Origin: Desulfobulbus oligotrophicus | Lineage (GTDB): Bacteria > Desulfobacterota > Desulfobulbia > Desulfobulbales > Desulfobulbaceae | Direction of reading: 5' to 3' | Length of the DNA stretch: 64,000 bases | Assembly: GCF_016446285.1 (NCBI RefSeq) | Contig: NZ_CP054140.1 | Span: 1,407,501-1,471,500 of the forward strand | In this document: positions 26,984 through 36,016 of the stretch, piece after piece | Numbering within the stretch: position 1 is the first letter of the stretch | Layout of the letters: each line of letters opens with the position of its first letter | Translations under genes and position numbers: made by a program | Notes under the pieces: model-generated | What the model was told of the DNA's origin: nothing | Database searches by the model: none | The model's input: the letters and a program-made list of their open reading frames with translations, nothing else

Positions 26984-29362
26984 TCAATCATGGTAAATTG
27001 ACCAACGACCTGAGCTCGTGTCGAATTGATAGTGCAACTCCAGTTTAGAGGTACTCCCCTGACTGCGTTCCAGACAGGTAAGGTTGAAAATAAGACTGTT
27101 CCCGATTTTTTTTGAAAACGTTGCCTTCGGCTGTGAGAGCTTTGACCCTTTAAATGTGGGATAGTTAGCGCGGAAAATAGTCTCAAAATGTTCTTCCAGC
27201 CAGGCTATTTTTTCATTTTGTAAGGCAATTTGTTGAGATTTTGCGATTTTTTCGTTTATTTTTTGGCCCACAATTTTCACGGTGGGATCTGACTGGTAGT
27301 TACTCGTCCGTATCAGCCTGAGAATTTCTCTGCTGTGTGTTAAAGCCGTATGCATATCACCCTTGTTTTCAGCAACAACAACTGCTTCCTGTAACTGTGC
27401 TATTTTAACGAGAAGCAGGGTCTTCTCAATTTTTCCTAAGGACTCCTCCTCCATATTTGTTGCAGAGTCCGGCTCAGTCGCCAGAAGATTGAGAGCATTT
27501 TGATATTCCTCTATGGCGGCCGGCCAGTTTTTCTGTTGATAGGCTTCTCTTGCGGTGGACAAGGTGAGATAAAGACGGGAGTTGATGAGGAGCCTGTGTA
27601 AATCCTGCCGTTCTTTTTCAGTCACTACAGTCGGGTTAACTGTTATAACCTGTTGAGCCTGCTCGAGGTATCGAATAGTTTCTTTCCATTGAGATTGGGT
27701 AAATGCCTTTTTTGATTGATCCAGCTCATGCCGAAAGGTGGCTGCTGTCATTCTGTTGGTTATGTCGCTGGTACTGCCCAGTGTTTGAATGTTACCGGAT
27801 ATGGTCAACGCGTTTCGATACGCTGCCGCTGCTTCATCCCAGTTTTTTTCCCGTTCTGCACGCTCAGCAACTGCCAATGCATACCGCAACTCTAAAGATT
27901 GGATAGTTTCATTAAGCATCGACTGCTGTTTCACAAGATTATGCTCAGCAGCAAATTTCATGGCTTGACGGTATAGTGTCAGCGACTCCAACAGCTTGTT
28001 CTGCCCGACAAATATCTGGGCTTGATCGGTCATGATGTTGAGTTCTTCCTGTGCCGATGCCAGTCCTGCCGGGATATACTCGCCTTGATAAAAGACTCGT
28101 CCCCGCAAACCCTCTTGAAGATGCTGGGATGCAATGAGCTCTGAGATGACTTTTTCCTGAGCACTTTTCTTAAAACGAAGAATGGTCAAGTTCGACAAAA
28201 CACTTCGGGCGGTTTCCAGATTTTCTAAGGCTGCATCAAACTGTTTCTTATCTATAAGCAGTTGTCCTTTAAGCAGTTGGGCTTGAGATTCGCTCAACAG
28301 ATCCTGATCGTTAAAGTAGAGAGAGATAGCCCCTATGAGCAGCCCCAGAAATCCGATACTGATGAGAATCGGTTTTATCGGGAGAGAAGATATCTTTGCA
28401 AAAGGCTTCCCGGTCGACAGCGGGCGGCGCTGCAGAGGAGTCGAAGCTGCTGGGTCTCTCGCTGTCTGCAACCGTTCAGTTTTTTTTGCGCTGATTCCAT
28501 CGATTTCGGCCACTTGAAACGATTGCTGAATCCGTGTTCGCAAGGTGTCAACTTCAGGGGCATCAGGTGCAATGGTCAGTAAGTTGTCAATGACTTCAAG
28601 TGCCTCTTCGTATTTTCCTACATCTTCAAGCTGCTCAGCCAGTTTAAAGAGTTGATCAGTTTTTCTAAGAGTTCTGCTGATCTCCTGTTGTAACTCTTCG
28701 CGGTCAGGGAAATCGATGTTGTCAGGTATTTCGGCCAGGAGTTTGTTGGCCGTAAAAATTTTGTGACTATCAATAAGGTCCCGAATCTGTTGGAGGTCAT
28801 CCGGCGTAACAGGCTTGACCGGTTCGAGGAAATCATCACTTTCAAGGCCAAGTGCAGCAAAGGTGTCTTCAGTCAGGGAGTCGAGGGGAGCCCCTGTCTC
28901 TTCAATATCAGCAATGCTGATGGTGTCAAGGGGGAGCTGGTCACTGTGACGTGTATACCATTCTGCCGCTTCCTGGTTAAAAGGGTCGTTAAGGTTATAG
29001 ACATTGCCGCAGATCATTTCTCCTATATGGAGAATAAGATCCGGAAGTGACGGATTTTGCTGCCAGTAGTCTGCCAGGCGAATGGCTGCGGGATCAAAAT
29101 CAGGATGGAAGATCGGGGTCAGTGGCTTGGCAATGGGTGCAAAATGAGGGTAACCAAAGGGCAGGCTAAGACGTATCCTGTGTTTTTCACCAATACTGAT
29201 CGAATGCTCATTTTCTCTGATATACCCGCGCAGAGTATACTCAATCTCATAATTGTCAGGAGGCTGGCCTGTCGTTCCTACCAGGACTATATGAGGGTAC
29301 AGTTCCAGTAGTTCTCTGAGTTGCGTATATTCGTCGGCAAGTTGTTGTGAACCCATCACCAT
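26984..29362 (-). CDS. Membrane protein with N-terminal ubiquitin-E2-variant-like domain and C-terminal TPR-like repeats
   Basis: The 792-residue product has four parts. Residues about 5-140 resemble the ubiquitin-conjugating (UBC/RWD/UEV) fold in order: YEIEYTLRG, LSLPFGYPHFAP, IFHPDFDPAAIRLADYW, LPDLILHIGEMI, and NDPFNQEAAEWYTRH. Canonical E2s have HPN followed by ICLD with the catalytic Cys; here Arg95 occupies that place, so it is probably non-catalytic. Residues 150-325 form a linker with one TPR-like hairpin (KYEEALEVIDNLLTIAP). A single membrane helix follows (about 330-350, PILISIGFLGLLIGAISLYF). The remainder, probably periplasmic, holds several TPR-like helical repeats and a beta-rich end. 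I know no function. It is divergent from the PATAN-domain gene at 29631. Confidence 0.6.
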   Translation of the reverse strand: MVMGSQQLADEYTQLRELLELYPHIVLVGTTGQPPDNYEIEYTLRGYIRENEHSISIGEKHRIRLSLPFGYPHFAPIAKPLTPIFHPDFDPAAIRLADYWQQNPSLPDLILHIGEMICGNVYNLNDPFNQEAAEWYTRHSDQLPLDTISIADIEETGAPLDSLTEDTFAALGLESDDFLEPVKPVTPDDLQQIRDLIDSHKIFTANKLLAEIPDNIDFPDREELQQEISRTLRKTDQLFKLAEQLEDVGKYEEALEVIDNLLTIAPDAPEVDTLRTRIQQSFQVAEIDGISAKKTERLQTARDPAASTPLQRRPLSTGKPFAKISSLPIKPILISIGFLGLLIGAISLYFNDQDLLSESQAQLLKGQLLIDKKQFDAALENLETARSVLSNLTILRFKKSAQEKVISELIASQHLQEGLRGRVFYQGEYIPAGLASAQEELNIMTDQAQIFVGQNKLLESLTLYRQAMKFAAEHNLVKQQSMLNETIQSLELRYALAVAERAEREKNWDEAAAAYRNALTISGNIQTLGSTSDITNRMTAATFRHELDQSKKAFTQSQWKETIRYLEQAQQVITVNPTVVTEKERQDLHRLLINSRLYLTLSTAREAYQQKNWPAAIEEYQNALNLLATEPDSATNMEEESLGKIEKTLLLVKIAQLQEAVVVAENKGDMHTALTHSREILRLIRTSNYQSDPTVKIVGQKINEKIAKSQQIALQNEKIAWLEEHFETIFRANYPTFKGSKLSQPKATFSKKIGNSLIFNLTCLERSQGSTSKLELHYQFDTSSGRWSIYHD

Positions 29363-29582
29363 AAAAGTAACCTACCTGGTAGAAGCTGTTGTGCGGGTTT
29401 CCGATCTTAAACGAGGCAGAATGATCAGGAGCGACCTTTTTTTGTGTGGTACTGCAACAGTCATAGTTTTTTAATAATTGTAAAGTATTTCGGCGTTTGA
29501 AACAAGTCAGCGTTGCCTCCAATGCATGAAAAAGTCTTTGGATGGCGGAATGCAAAAGATTGTTTGAGTGCAGGAAAAGAGA

Positions 29583-29626
29583 TGTGTACACTAATTACAG
29601 GATTAAGAAAATTGAGACTGTACACA
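29583..29626. repeat. Inverted repeat before the PATAN gene
   Basis: TGTGTACA at 29583-29590 and its exact reverse complement TGTACACA at 29619-29626 flank a 28-base spacer, immediately before ATG 29631. It may be an operator or a 5'-UTR hairpin. The surrounding 29363-29630 gap also has to hold the divergent promoter of the UEV-like gene; no clear -10/-35 pair was identified there. Confidence 0.4.
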
Positions 29627-29630
29627 CTCC

Positions 29631-30263
29631 ATGAAAACATTCAACACCGCATTTGAAATCACCCACGTTCAGAACTGTCCATTATACATGCAGGATGACT
29701 GTTTTGTCCTGACTGACAAGGCAGTGGAATTACCATTGGGACGAGCCTCCTGCCTGATCCTGGTACGAGAACTGACAGGGGTACTCTTCACCTTGATTCC
29801 GGATGCGGACCAGTGTTTTGCTAAACATCACAGGACGATTTTTACGTGCGGCGGATGCACCGGGTTGATCAAGTTCAGACTGACCGAGAAACCTGTCATC
29901 AGAAATAACAATAAAGATGTGCCGGCTTTTTCAGAAAATCCCCAGTCAGTTATCAGCGGCCGGATTGAGGCGATCCACCCGGCTGAGCTGCTGCAGGTCT
30001 TTCATATGCATCAGAAAACCGGTCGTCTTGTCCTCGAATTTGCAAACGGCTCTGCACGGGTAACCTTCAGAGAAGGCGGCTTATTGGCGGCACGTTTTGA
30101 AGATTTTGATAATCAGGAGGCGATTTATGCAATGCTGGCTGAAAAGAAGGGAACGTTTCATTTTATTCCCGGTCTGCCGGATGCACTGATGCAGACACGG
30201 GAAATCGGTGATTTTATGATGATCCTCATGGAAGGTTTACGGCGTCTTGATGAGGAAGCGTAA
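29631..30263 (+). CDS. Two-domain protein with C-terminal DUF4388 (PATAN) domain
   Basis: This 210-residue soluble protein has two parts. The N-terminal part (about 1-95) is cysteine-containing (VQNCPLYMQDDCFVL, RASCLILVRELTG, FTCGGCTGLIKFRLTEK) and vaguely resembles the TIGR04076 type of small metal- or redox-like domain. The C-terminal part (about 103-190) is a clear DUF4388/PATAN domain: ISGRIEAIHPAELLQVFHMH, KTGRLVLEFANGSARVTFRE, GGLLAARFEDFDNQEAIYAM and GTFHFIPG. PATAN domains occur in bacterial regulatory proteins, often with GTPase or receiver partners. There is no clear ribosome site at ATG 29631. It is divergent from the UEV-like gene, which may share regulation. Confidence 0.75.
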   Translation: MKTFNTAFEITHVQNCPLYMQDDCFVLTDKAVELPLGRASCLILVRELTGVLFTLIPDADQCFAKHHRTIFTCGGCTGLIKFRLTEKPVIRNNNKDVPAFSENPQSVISGRIEAIHPAELLQVFHMHQKTGRLVLEFANGSARVTFREGGLLAARFEDFDNQEAIYAMLAEKKGTFHFIPGLPDALMQTREIGDFMMILMEGLRRLDEEA

Positions 30264-30271
30264 AGATATGC

Positions 30272-30919
30272 CTAATCCTTTGTACAACAGGACGTATTAT
30301 TTTGAAAAGGCGGCAGCTTCAGGATACTTAAGAAATCATCCACATGATACTGGGCAGTCAACCGCTTGTTTTTGAAGGCAATCAGTTCAACACCACTACC
30401 GGCACAGTGCTCCTGGTCAACTTCCGAATCTCCAATGTAGATAGCATGTTTTGGTTCCACTTGAAAATGGTCCAGTATCATGTACAGACCGTCGGGAGCG
30501 GGTTTTGGACGTGGCGCTGTCAGTGCGGTGACCACCATGTCAAACCATGGGCGGAGAGCGAAGGTGTCAAGAATCGTATCCATGGTATCGGTGCGATTTG
30601 TTGAAATAGCTGTCTTATACCGCACCTTGACCTGTTGAAGAAAGGGCAGCAGATCCGGTTCCATGGTCATATGGCGAAGAAACTGCCTGTAGTCGAGATT
30701 TTGACGATACGACTCAATGGTGGCGGGAGGGATATGTGTATGCTTCCGGAATATATGCGCTACGGAATGACGGACATTGTGAATATGAACGTACTGTAGT
30801 TCTTCTTCATCCATCTGTGGACAGTCAAAAGCATGCAGAAGGTGGTTGTAGTAGTGGCGGTTTGCCTCAAGAGAGTTAAACATAACGCCGTCACAGTCAA
30901 AGATAACAAGTTGTAGCAT
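30272..30919 (-). CDS. HAD-superfamily hydrolase (phosphoglycolate-phosphatase-like)
   Basis: This 215-residue HAD subfamily IA phosphatase has motif I VIFDCDGVMFNS (nucleophile and acid Asp), motif II AISTNRTDT, motif III Lys in PRPKPAPDG, and motif IV YIGDSEVDQEHC. The helical cap domain is about residues 15-90. The substrate is unknown; related enzymes hydrolyse phosphoglycolate, PPi or sugar phosphates. It starts 27 bases after the HD-domain gene and likely belongs to the same minus-strand run. Confidence 0.85.
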   Translation of the reverse strand: MLQLVIFDCDGVMFNSLEANRHYYNHLLHAFDCPQMDEEELQYVHIHNVRHSVAHIFRKHTHIPPATIESYRQNLDYRQFLRHMTMEPDLLPFLQQVKVRYKTAISTNRTDTMDTILDTFALRPWFDMVVTALTAPRPKPAPDGLYMILDHFQVEPKHAIYIGDSEVDQEHCAGSGVELIAFKNKRLTAQYHVDDFLSILKLPPFQNNTSCCTKD

Positions 30920-30946
30920 CGTCTTTAGGAGCGAAGAGGAGAAGGG

Positions 30947-31606
30947 TTACAGGTTAGTGACTTCCCGGGTAAGTTGTTCGAAAAAGGTGTGCATGAACGC
31001 ATGCCGCTGCTCAGCCATCTTACGTCCTGCTGAGGTGAGCATCTGTTTGCGGATAGCGGACATTTTGACCACAAATTCACGGTAGGCCGTGTCATCAAGT
31101 GAATACGGCAAGGTTGCAAAAGGATCAACTTCAGGGTTATGAAGACGGGCACCGATCTGGCCGGCAAAGAGAAACGCTCTGCCGATCCCGATGGCGCCAA
31201 TGGAATCCAGTTTATCAGCATCAAAGAGAATTTTTGCTTCCAAGCTCTGCGGTTGCTTGTTGTCACGGTATCTGTGCGTTCGGATACAGTGACAGATCGC
31301 TTCGATTGCCACTGGAGTATACCCAAGCTTGTCAAGCAGTGGTGCTGCAAGTTCAGCACCGCGCTGAGCATGGCATATCTGTCCGAAACTCTGACTTTCG
31401 TCCTTACGGCCGATATCATGAAGCAGGGCCGCCGGAACGAGAACGTCCAGCCGTCCTCCCATCAGCCGGCCGATGGTGGTAGCGTTGTGCAGGACGCGCA
31501 GGCTGTGATCAGGACCATGTGCTCCACCCTCCGCCTCACAGTAAACACGACTGATCGATTTGAGTTGCTCAAGGAGAGCTGGATTGTCGGCGATACTGCT
31601 CATCAT
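30947..31606 (-). CDS. HD-domain phosphohydrolase
   Basis: This 219-residue metal-dependent HD protein has HGPDHSLRVLHNATTIG, then AALLHDIGRKDES with the paired His-Asp, then a later metal ligand in HCIRTHRYRD and LFDADKLDSIGAIGIGRA. This resembles the small uncharacterised HD phosphohydrolases of the YfbR/YedJ kind; the substrate is unknown. The frame is open to 31696, but ATG 31606 places the start 31 bases after the YkgJ-type gene rather than overlapping it. The ribosome site is weak. Confidence 0.82.
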   Translation of the reverse strand: MMSSIADNPALLEQLKSISRVYCEAEGGAHGPDHSLRVLHNATTIGRLMGGRLDVLVPAALLHDIGRKDESQSFGQICHAQRGAELAAPLLDKLGYTPVAIEAICHCIRTHRYRDNKQPQSLEAKILFDADKLDSIGAIGIGRAFLFAGQIGARLHNPEVDPFATLPYSLDDTAYREFVVKMSAIRKQMLTSAGRKMAEQRHAFMHTFFEQLTREVTNL

Positions 31607-31637
31607 GCGAAAAGATGATGCTTCATCACTGCTGCTG

Positions 31638-32390
31638 TCAGGAAAACCATTCGCAAACCAGCCATTCAATACCAAGAAGCAGCAGATCCTCATCACTGCC
31701 GGCTACTCCTCTGAGCTGTCGCGTATGCAGTGGTGATGGTAAATGAATGTGCCCACTGACCAACTCTTGGCGGAACCGGTCTATATCATACAGGACAAGT
31801 ATGTACTGATCCAGTTGTTGAGGTGTTGGGTGGAAGGTCTTGTTGCGGATGCTTTGATGCTGATACAGGGGAAGTAAGGCGTCATTGAACCGATTGTACA
31901 GTGTCAGACCTTGCTCCTGGAGATAGGTCTGAGCAGTCTGGGCAACCGGTTCTGTAAACCCTTTACAGTGGGGTTCCCGCAGAAGTACCAGAGATTCGAT
32001 GACCTCACCACCATCACTACACGCTCCGCCTCTGCCTAAGGGATAGGCCCGACAACTCCCCGGCCGGTCGGGGTAAACGGAACAGCCCTGTTGGTTCACG
32101 AAGACGCAGGATGCCCGGCCATCGTCTATCATTGTCAGATAGCAGATAGGTAAAATCTGATCCTGCTGTTGTTCAATAATGACGTATCTCTCAAGAAATT
32201 GGCCGGAGGTGACAGCCAAGGCACTTTTCAGTCGGAGAACATCATAGGGACTTAAGGCGAGATCAAGCTCGCGACAGCATTCGGTAAAACAAGAGATCCC
32301 GGGATGACAGGCAAAGGCGAATGGCTGTTTTGCCGAAATAGTCTCAAATTGTTCCGTTAATTCGGTCGCTGTCATCGAGAACCTCTCCAT
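31638..32390 (-). CDS. YkgJ-family cysteine-cluster protein
   Basis: This 250-residue protein has the YkgJ/CxxxCxxCC-type cluster: FACHPGISCFTECCRELDLA, then ASCVFVNQQGCSVYPDRPGS followed by CRAYPLGRGG. The family is thought to bind a metal (zinc or iron), with unknown role. After the cysteine domain comes an approximately 100-residue helical tail. Its 5' end overlaps the secDF stop by 19 bases, so translation is probably coupled. The start could be Met1 (32390) or Met6. Confidence 0.82.
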   Translation of the reverse strand: MERFSMTATELTEQFETISAKQPFAFACHPGISCFTECCRELDLALSPYDVLRLKSALAVTSGQFLERYVIIEQQQDQILPICYLTMIDDGRASCVFVNQQGCSVYPDRPGSCRAYPLGRGGACSDGGEVIESLVLLREPHCKGFTEPVAQTAQTYLQEQGLTLYNRFNDALLPLYQHQSIRNKTFHPTPQQLDQYILVLYDIDRFRQELVSGHIHLPSPLHTRQLRGVAGSDEDLLLLGIEWLVCEWFS

Positions 32391-34939
32391 TTAAGAGTCA
32401 GCATGGGAACGGCAACAAAAATAGATGAGTATGCGGCAATAGCCAGACCAATAAGCAGGGCAAACGAAAAATCATGGATTGTTGAACCACCCAGCAAAAA
32501 GAGGGAGAGTACCGTGAAAAGCACGGTGAGGGTCGTAATGATGGAGCGTGCTAAAACCTGGTTGATTGAGTTGTTGATGATCTCGTGAAAAGGAAGCTCC
32601 GGATTGTTCCGCATATTTTCACGGATTCGATCAAAGATAACCACCGTATCATTTAACGAATATCCTGCCAGGGTAAGAAGAGCTGTGATAATGAGGAGGG
32701 TCAACTCCTTGTCAAAGAGCCAACATATACCAAGAACGGCTAAGACATCATGAAATGTGGAAGCAGCGGCAGCCAGACCGAAGCGCAGGTCGAACCGGAA
32801 TGCCAGATAGATCCAGACTCCGACCATGGAGAGGATGATGGAGATAACAGCCTTGCTGCGCAGGTCAGCAGAGGTTGAAGCACCGATTTCAGACTTGCTT
32901 TCCATGGAGAAATTTTTGTCTGCCTGTTCTTTATTGAGGAGGTCTGTTATTTCGTCACTGATATTACCAAGCTGTTCTTCCGATTGTTTTAACTTTACAA
33001 TGAGTTCATTTTTGCCGGTTACTTCCTGCAGTTCCACCCCGTGGTAGCCGTGATTTTGCAGGGCATGCCGTATTTCATCCAGAGCAAATGGTTTTTCCGC
33101 CCTGTACTGCAATAAGACGCCTCCAGAGAAATCAACCCCCATGTTTGCCTGACCGCGAACTATCTGAATAAAGGCGATTAAGCCCAAGACAGCGAGGGCG
33201 GTAGATATACTGTAAGCGACTTTCCTGACTCGCATAAAATCAAAGTTCGATTTTTTTATGAAGCTGAAGAAGTTGAGCTTGTTGAGTTTTTTGTACGTAA
33301 ACAGGACATCATAAACTGTTCTGCAGAAGAACAGGACAGCAAAGAGGTTGAGTATGAGCCCTATGGACAGCGTAATGGCAAATCCTTTGATCGGGCCGGT
33401 ACCAAAGAGAAACAGGGCTAAAGCCGTGATCAGTGTGGTGATGTGGCCGTCAATGATACTTGAAAAGGCACGGCTAAACCCCGCATCCACACCGGCGCGA
33501 AGTGATTTTCCAAGGGCGAATTCGTCACGCATTCGTTCGTAGATAAGGACGTTAGCATCAACTGCCATACCGATGGTGAGAATAATACCGGCAATACCGG
33601 GTAGAGTCAGGGTTGCGCCAAAAAGTGCCAGGCCTACAAAGAGCAGGAGGATGTTCAGCACCATCGCAATGTCGGCGATTATCCCGGAGGTTCGATAGTA
33701 AAAGACCATAAAGATGACAACAAACAGTGTCCCGACCAGTCCGGAAAATATGCCCTTGTCAATGGAGTCCTGCCCCAGACTGGCACCGACAGTCAGGTTT
33801 TGCACCACATCAACCGGAGCGGGTAACGCGCCGACCCGAAGGACAATTGCCAGATCAGTGGCCTCGTTGTGGGTGAAGTTGCCCGAAATCTGTGCGCTGC
33901 CCCCCAGTATTTTTTCACGAATGACCGGGGCGGAACGGACGATTTCGTCCAAAACAATGGCCAGCCGTCTACCCACACTTTTTTCAGTTATGGTTGCAAA
34001 GACCTGCCCGCCACGGGAAGTAAGGTCCAGGCTGACGTAAGGCTCATTAAACTGCCCCCCGATCCGGACCTGCGCATTTTTCACCATCTCACCGGTCATC
34101 AGGACCGGGGTTTCAAGAAGAATGGGTACCCGGGATTCTCTTTTGGTTTTCTGGTCAATTGTTTTTTCAAAATATATTTCTGTACCCTGGGGTAATCGGT
34201 GCTGGAGAGCCAGGTTGAGCTGCTTTCTGCTTTCACCTTCCTGCCATTGGCCAGTTTTTACTGCCTCCTCGACCAGCTCCATCAGGTGTGTTCCCGGGTC
34301 TTCAGCCACCATTTTGAATTCCAGCTGTGCAGTTTGCCCAATGAGATCCATTGCCCGCTGCGGGTCCTTGACACCAGGGAGTTGCACAACAATCTGGTTG
34401 TCCCCCTGCCGAAGAACAATCGGCTCGGCAACACCGAATTGATCAATACGGTTCCGGATGATTTCAAGGGACTGGTTGACCGAATTCTTTTTAATAAAAT
34501 CGATCTCATCTCGTTTTAACTGCAGGGTAACCCGCGGGAAAGAGCCGGTCTCGGCGAGAACCTGGGTGTCGAGATTGGGAAACCGTTCTGAAAGAATTTG
34601 TTTGACAGTCTCCACCGCGCCAATGTTGGGGAGGGTGAACAGTACACTTTTGGGGTTCGCCGACTCCATCCGCACAGCGTTGATGTTCTGTTCAGCCAGA
34701 GCTGATTTGAAGTCTGAAGCGGCAAGGTCAAGGGAGTTCTCGGCAGCTTTTTCCAGATCGACCTGCAGAACTAAATGCATACCACCTTGTAAGTCCAGGC
34801 CAAGTTTGAGGCCGGCAGGAGCAAGATATTTTTTCCACCAGTCCGGCAGGTCATGATACAGTGAAGGGGTGAGGGCCAATCCTGCAAAGACGAGTAAGAA
34901 TACTACCAGCCCGATTTTGAGCTTTAAGATGGAGTTCAT
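32372..34939 (-). CDS. secDF: Fused protein translocase subunits SecD-SecF
   Basis: SecDF uses the proton gradient to pull exported proteins through SecYEG. The 855-residue product is a complete SecD (first membrane helix about 7-28; LGLDLQGGMHLVLQVDLEK; long periplasmic part; IGMAVDANVLIYERMRDE) joined to SecF (GVDFSGGVLLQYRA; YSLNDTVVIFDRIRENMR; C-terminal helices). Twelve membrane segments are expected. In most Gram-negatives these are separate genes; here there is no stop between them. yajC was not seen nearby. Its 3' end overlaps the YkgJ-family gene. Confidence 0.94.
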   Translation of the reverse strand: MNSILKLKIGLVVFLLVFAGLALTPSLYHDLPDWWKKYLAPAGLKLGLDLQGGMHLVLQVDLEKAAENSLDLAASDFKSALAEQNINAVRMESANPKSVLFTLPNIGAVETVKQILSERFPNLDTQVLAETGSFPRVTLQLKRDEIDFIKKNSVNQSLEIIRNRIDQFGVAEPIVLRQGDNQIVVQLPGVKDPQRAMDLIGQTAQLEFKMVAEDPGTHLMELVEEAVKTGQWQEGESRKQLNLALQHRLPQGTEIYFEKTIDQKTKRESRVPILLETPVLMTGEMVKNAQVRIGGQFNEPYVSLDLTSRGGQVFATITEKSVGRRLAIVLDEIVRSAPVIREKILGGSAQISGNFTHNEATDLAIVLRVGALPAPVDVVQNLTVGASLGQDSIDKGIFSGLVGTLFVVIFMVFYYRTSGIIADIAMVLNILLLFVGLALFGATLTLPGIAGIILTIGMAVDANVLIYERMRDEFALGKSLRAGVDAGFSRAFSSIIDGHITTLITALALFLFGTGPIKGFAITLSIGLILNLFAVLFFCRTVYDVLFTYKKLNKLNFFSFIKKSNFDFMRVRKVAYSISTALAVLGLIAFIQIVRGQANMGVDFSGGVLLQYRAEKPFALDEIRHALQNHGYHGVELQEVTGKNELIVKLKQSEEQLGNISDEITDLLNKEQADKNFSMESKSEIGASTSADLRSKAVISIILSMVGVWIYLAFRFDLRFGLAAAASTFHDVLAVLGICWLFDKELTLLIITALLTLAGYSLNDTVVIFDRIRENMRNNPELPFHEIINNSINQVLARSIITTLTVLFTVLSLFLLGGSTIHDFSFALLIGLAIAAYSSIFVAVPMLTLKWRGSR

Positions 34940-35107
34940 GACGACAGTACCTTCAGTGTAAAAGGGGAAAACGGCGCATCATTTATAAAAAGAGTAACAT
35001 ATACGGCGTTTCACTGCTTTGCGCAATGGCGTGTTGTTACTTTTCATAAAAGAAAGATGTTGGGTTGTAAAGAAGATCAGACAATATGTTTAATCTGAAG
35101 CAAGAGG

Positions 35108-35863
35108 TCAAGGCGTACGGTTGATCGCCGCCGCCATGCAGGCTGCGCCAAATCCGTTGTCAATATTAACCACAGCGAGTCCTGGTGAGCAGCTGGTCAA
35201 CATCCCGAACAGAGCGCTGTAGCCACCGGCGCCAACCCCGTAGCCCACACTGGAGGGGACACCAATGACCGGCGCACCGGTTAATCCGGCAACCACAGAG
35301 GGTAATGCGCCTTCCATGCCGGCAACAACAATGATCACCCTGCCTTGCTGCAGTAATGGGGACTGGGTCAGAATCCGGTGAATACCGGCTACTCCGGCAT
35401 CATAGATAGTTGCGACCGTGTGGCCGAACCACTCTAAAGTGATGCGTGCTTCTTCAGCGACACGGAGGTCTGATGTGCCGGCGGTGACAACAACCACGGT
35501 ACCCGAACCACTGCCTGTGGGAATATACTGTTTGTTGCCGGTCAACAGGCGAGCTGTTGCATGGTACGTGAGTTCAGGAAGTTGAGCGCAGACGGCTTCA
35601 GCCTTTTTACTGTCTACCCGTGTTGCCAGCACCACCGATGGTGTCTTCAGCATGGCTGAGAGAATCTCTACAAGCTGTGGGATGGTTTTGGTTTCCCCGA
35701 AAACAGCTTCCGGCAGCCCTGTGCGGAGGTCTCGATGGTGATCAATGCGAACCTCTCCCAATGTCTCCACAGGCCAGTGGCGTAGGCGGTCCATGGCCTG
35801 GCTGATTTCGATGGAACCGTCTTGAATCTGTTTCAGCAGTTCTTGTAGCGACCGTTTGTTCAT
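35108..35863 (-). CDS. larB: Nickel pincer cofactor biosynthesis protein LarB
   Basis: LarB carboxylates and hydrolyses nicotinic acid adenine dinucleotide in the first step of the nickel-pincer cofactor pathway (lactate racemase and LarA homologues). The 251-residue protein shows VFGETKTIPQLVEIL, VVVVTAGTSDLRVAEEA, VIIVVAGMEGALPSVVAGL and the PurE-like VIGVPSSVGYGVGAGGYSAL. ATG 35863 is used because the longer frame (to 35929) adds an unconserved-looking N-terminus. larC, larE and larA are not in the window. Confidence 0.88.
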   Translation of the reverse strand: MNKRSLQELLKQIQDGSIEISQAMDRLRHWPVETLGEVRIDHHRDLRTGLPEAVFGETKTIPQLVEILSAMLKTPSVVLATRVDSKKAEAVCAQLPELTYHATARLLTGNKQYIPTGSGSGTVVVVTAGTSDLRVAEEARITLEWFGHTVATIYDAGVAGIHRILTQSPLLQQGRVIIVVAGMEGALPSVVAGLTGAPVIGVPSSVGYGVGAGGYSALFGMLTSCSPGLAVVNIDNGFGAACMAAAINRTP

Positions 35864-36016
35864 AGATCTGTCTGCAAAGGAAGAGCGGGAACTGTTTATG
35901 AGCGTCCGGGCAGCAAACTGTTTACGCAAAACGCTCGTTTTGTTAGATTACAACGATTTATTACCCTTTCTAGATACCTGAATATCGAGCCTGGGTCAAC
36001 TAACTGGAGAAAACTG

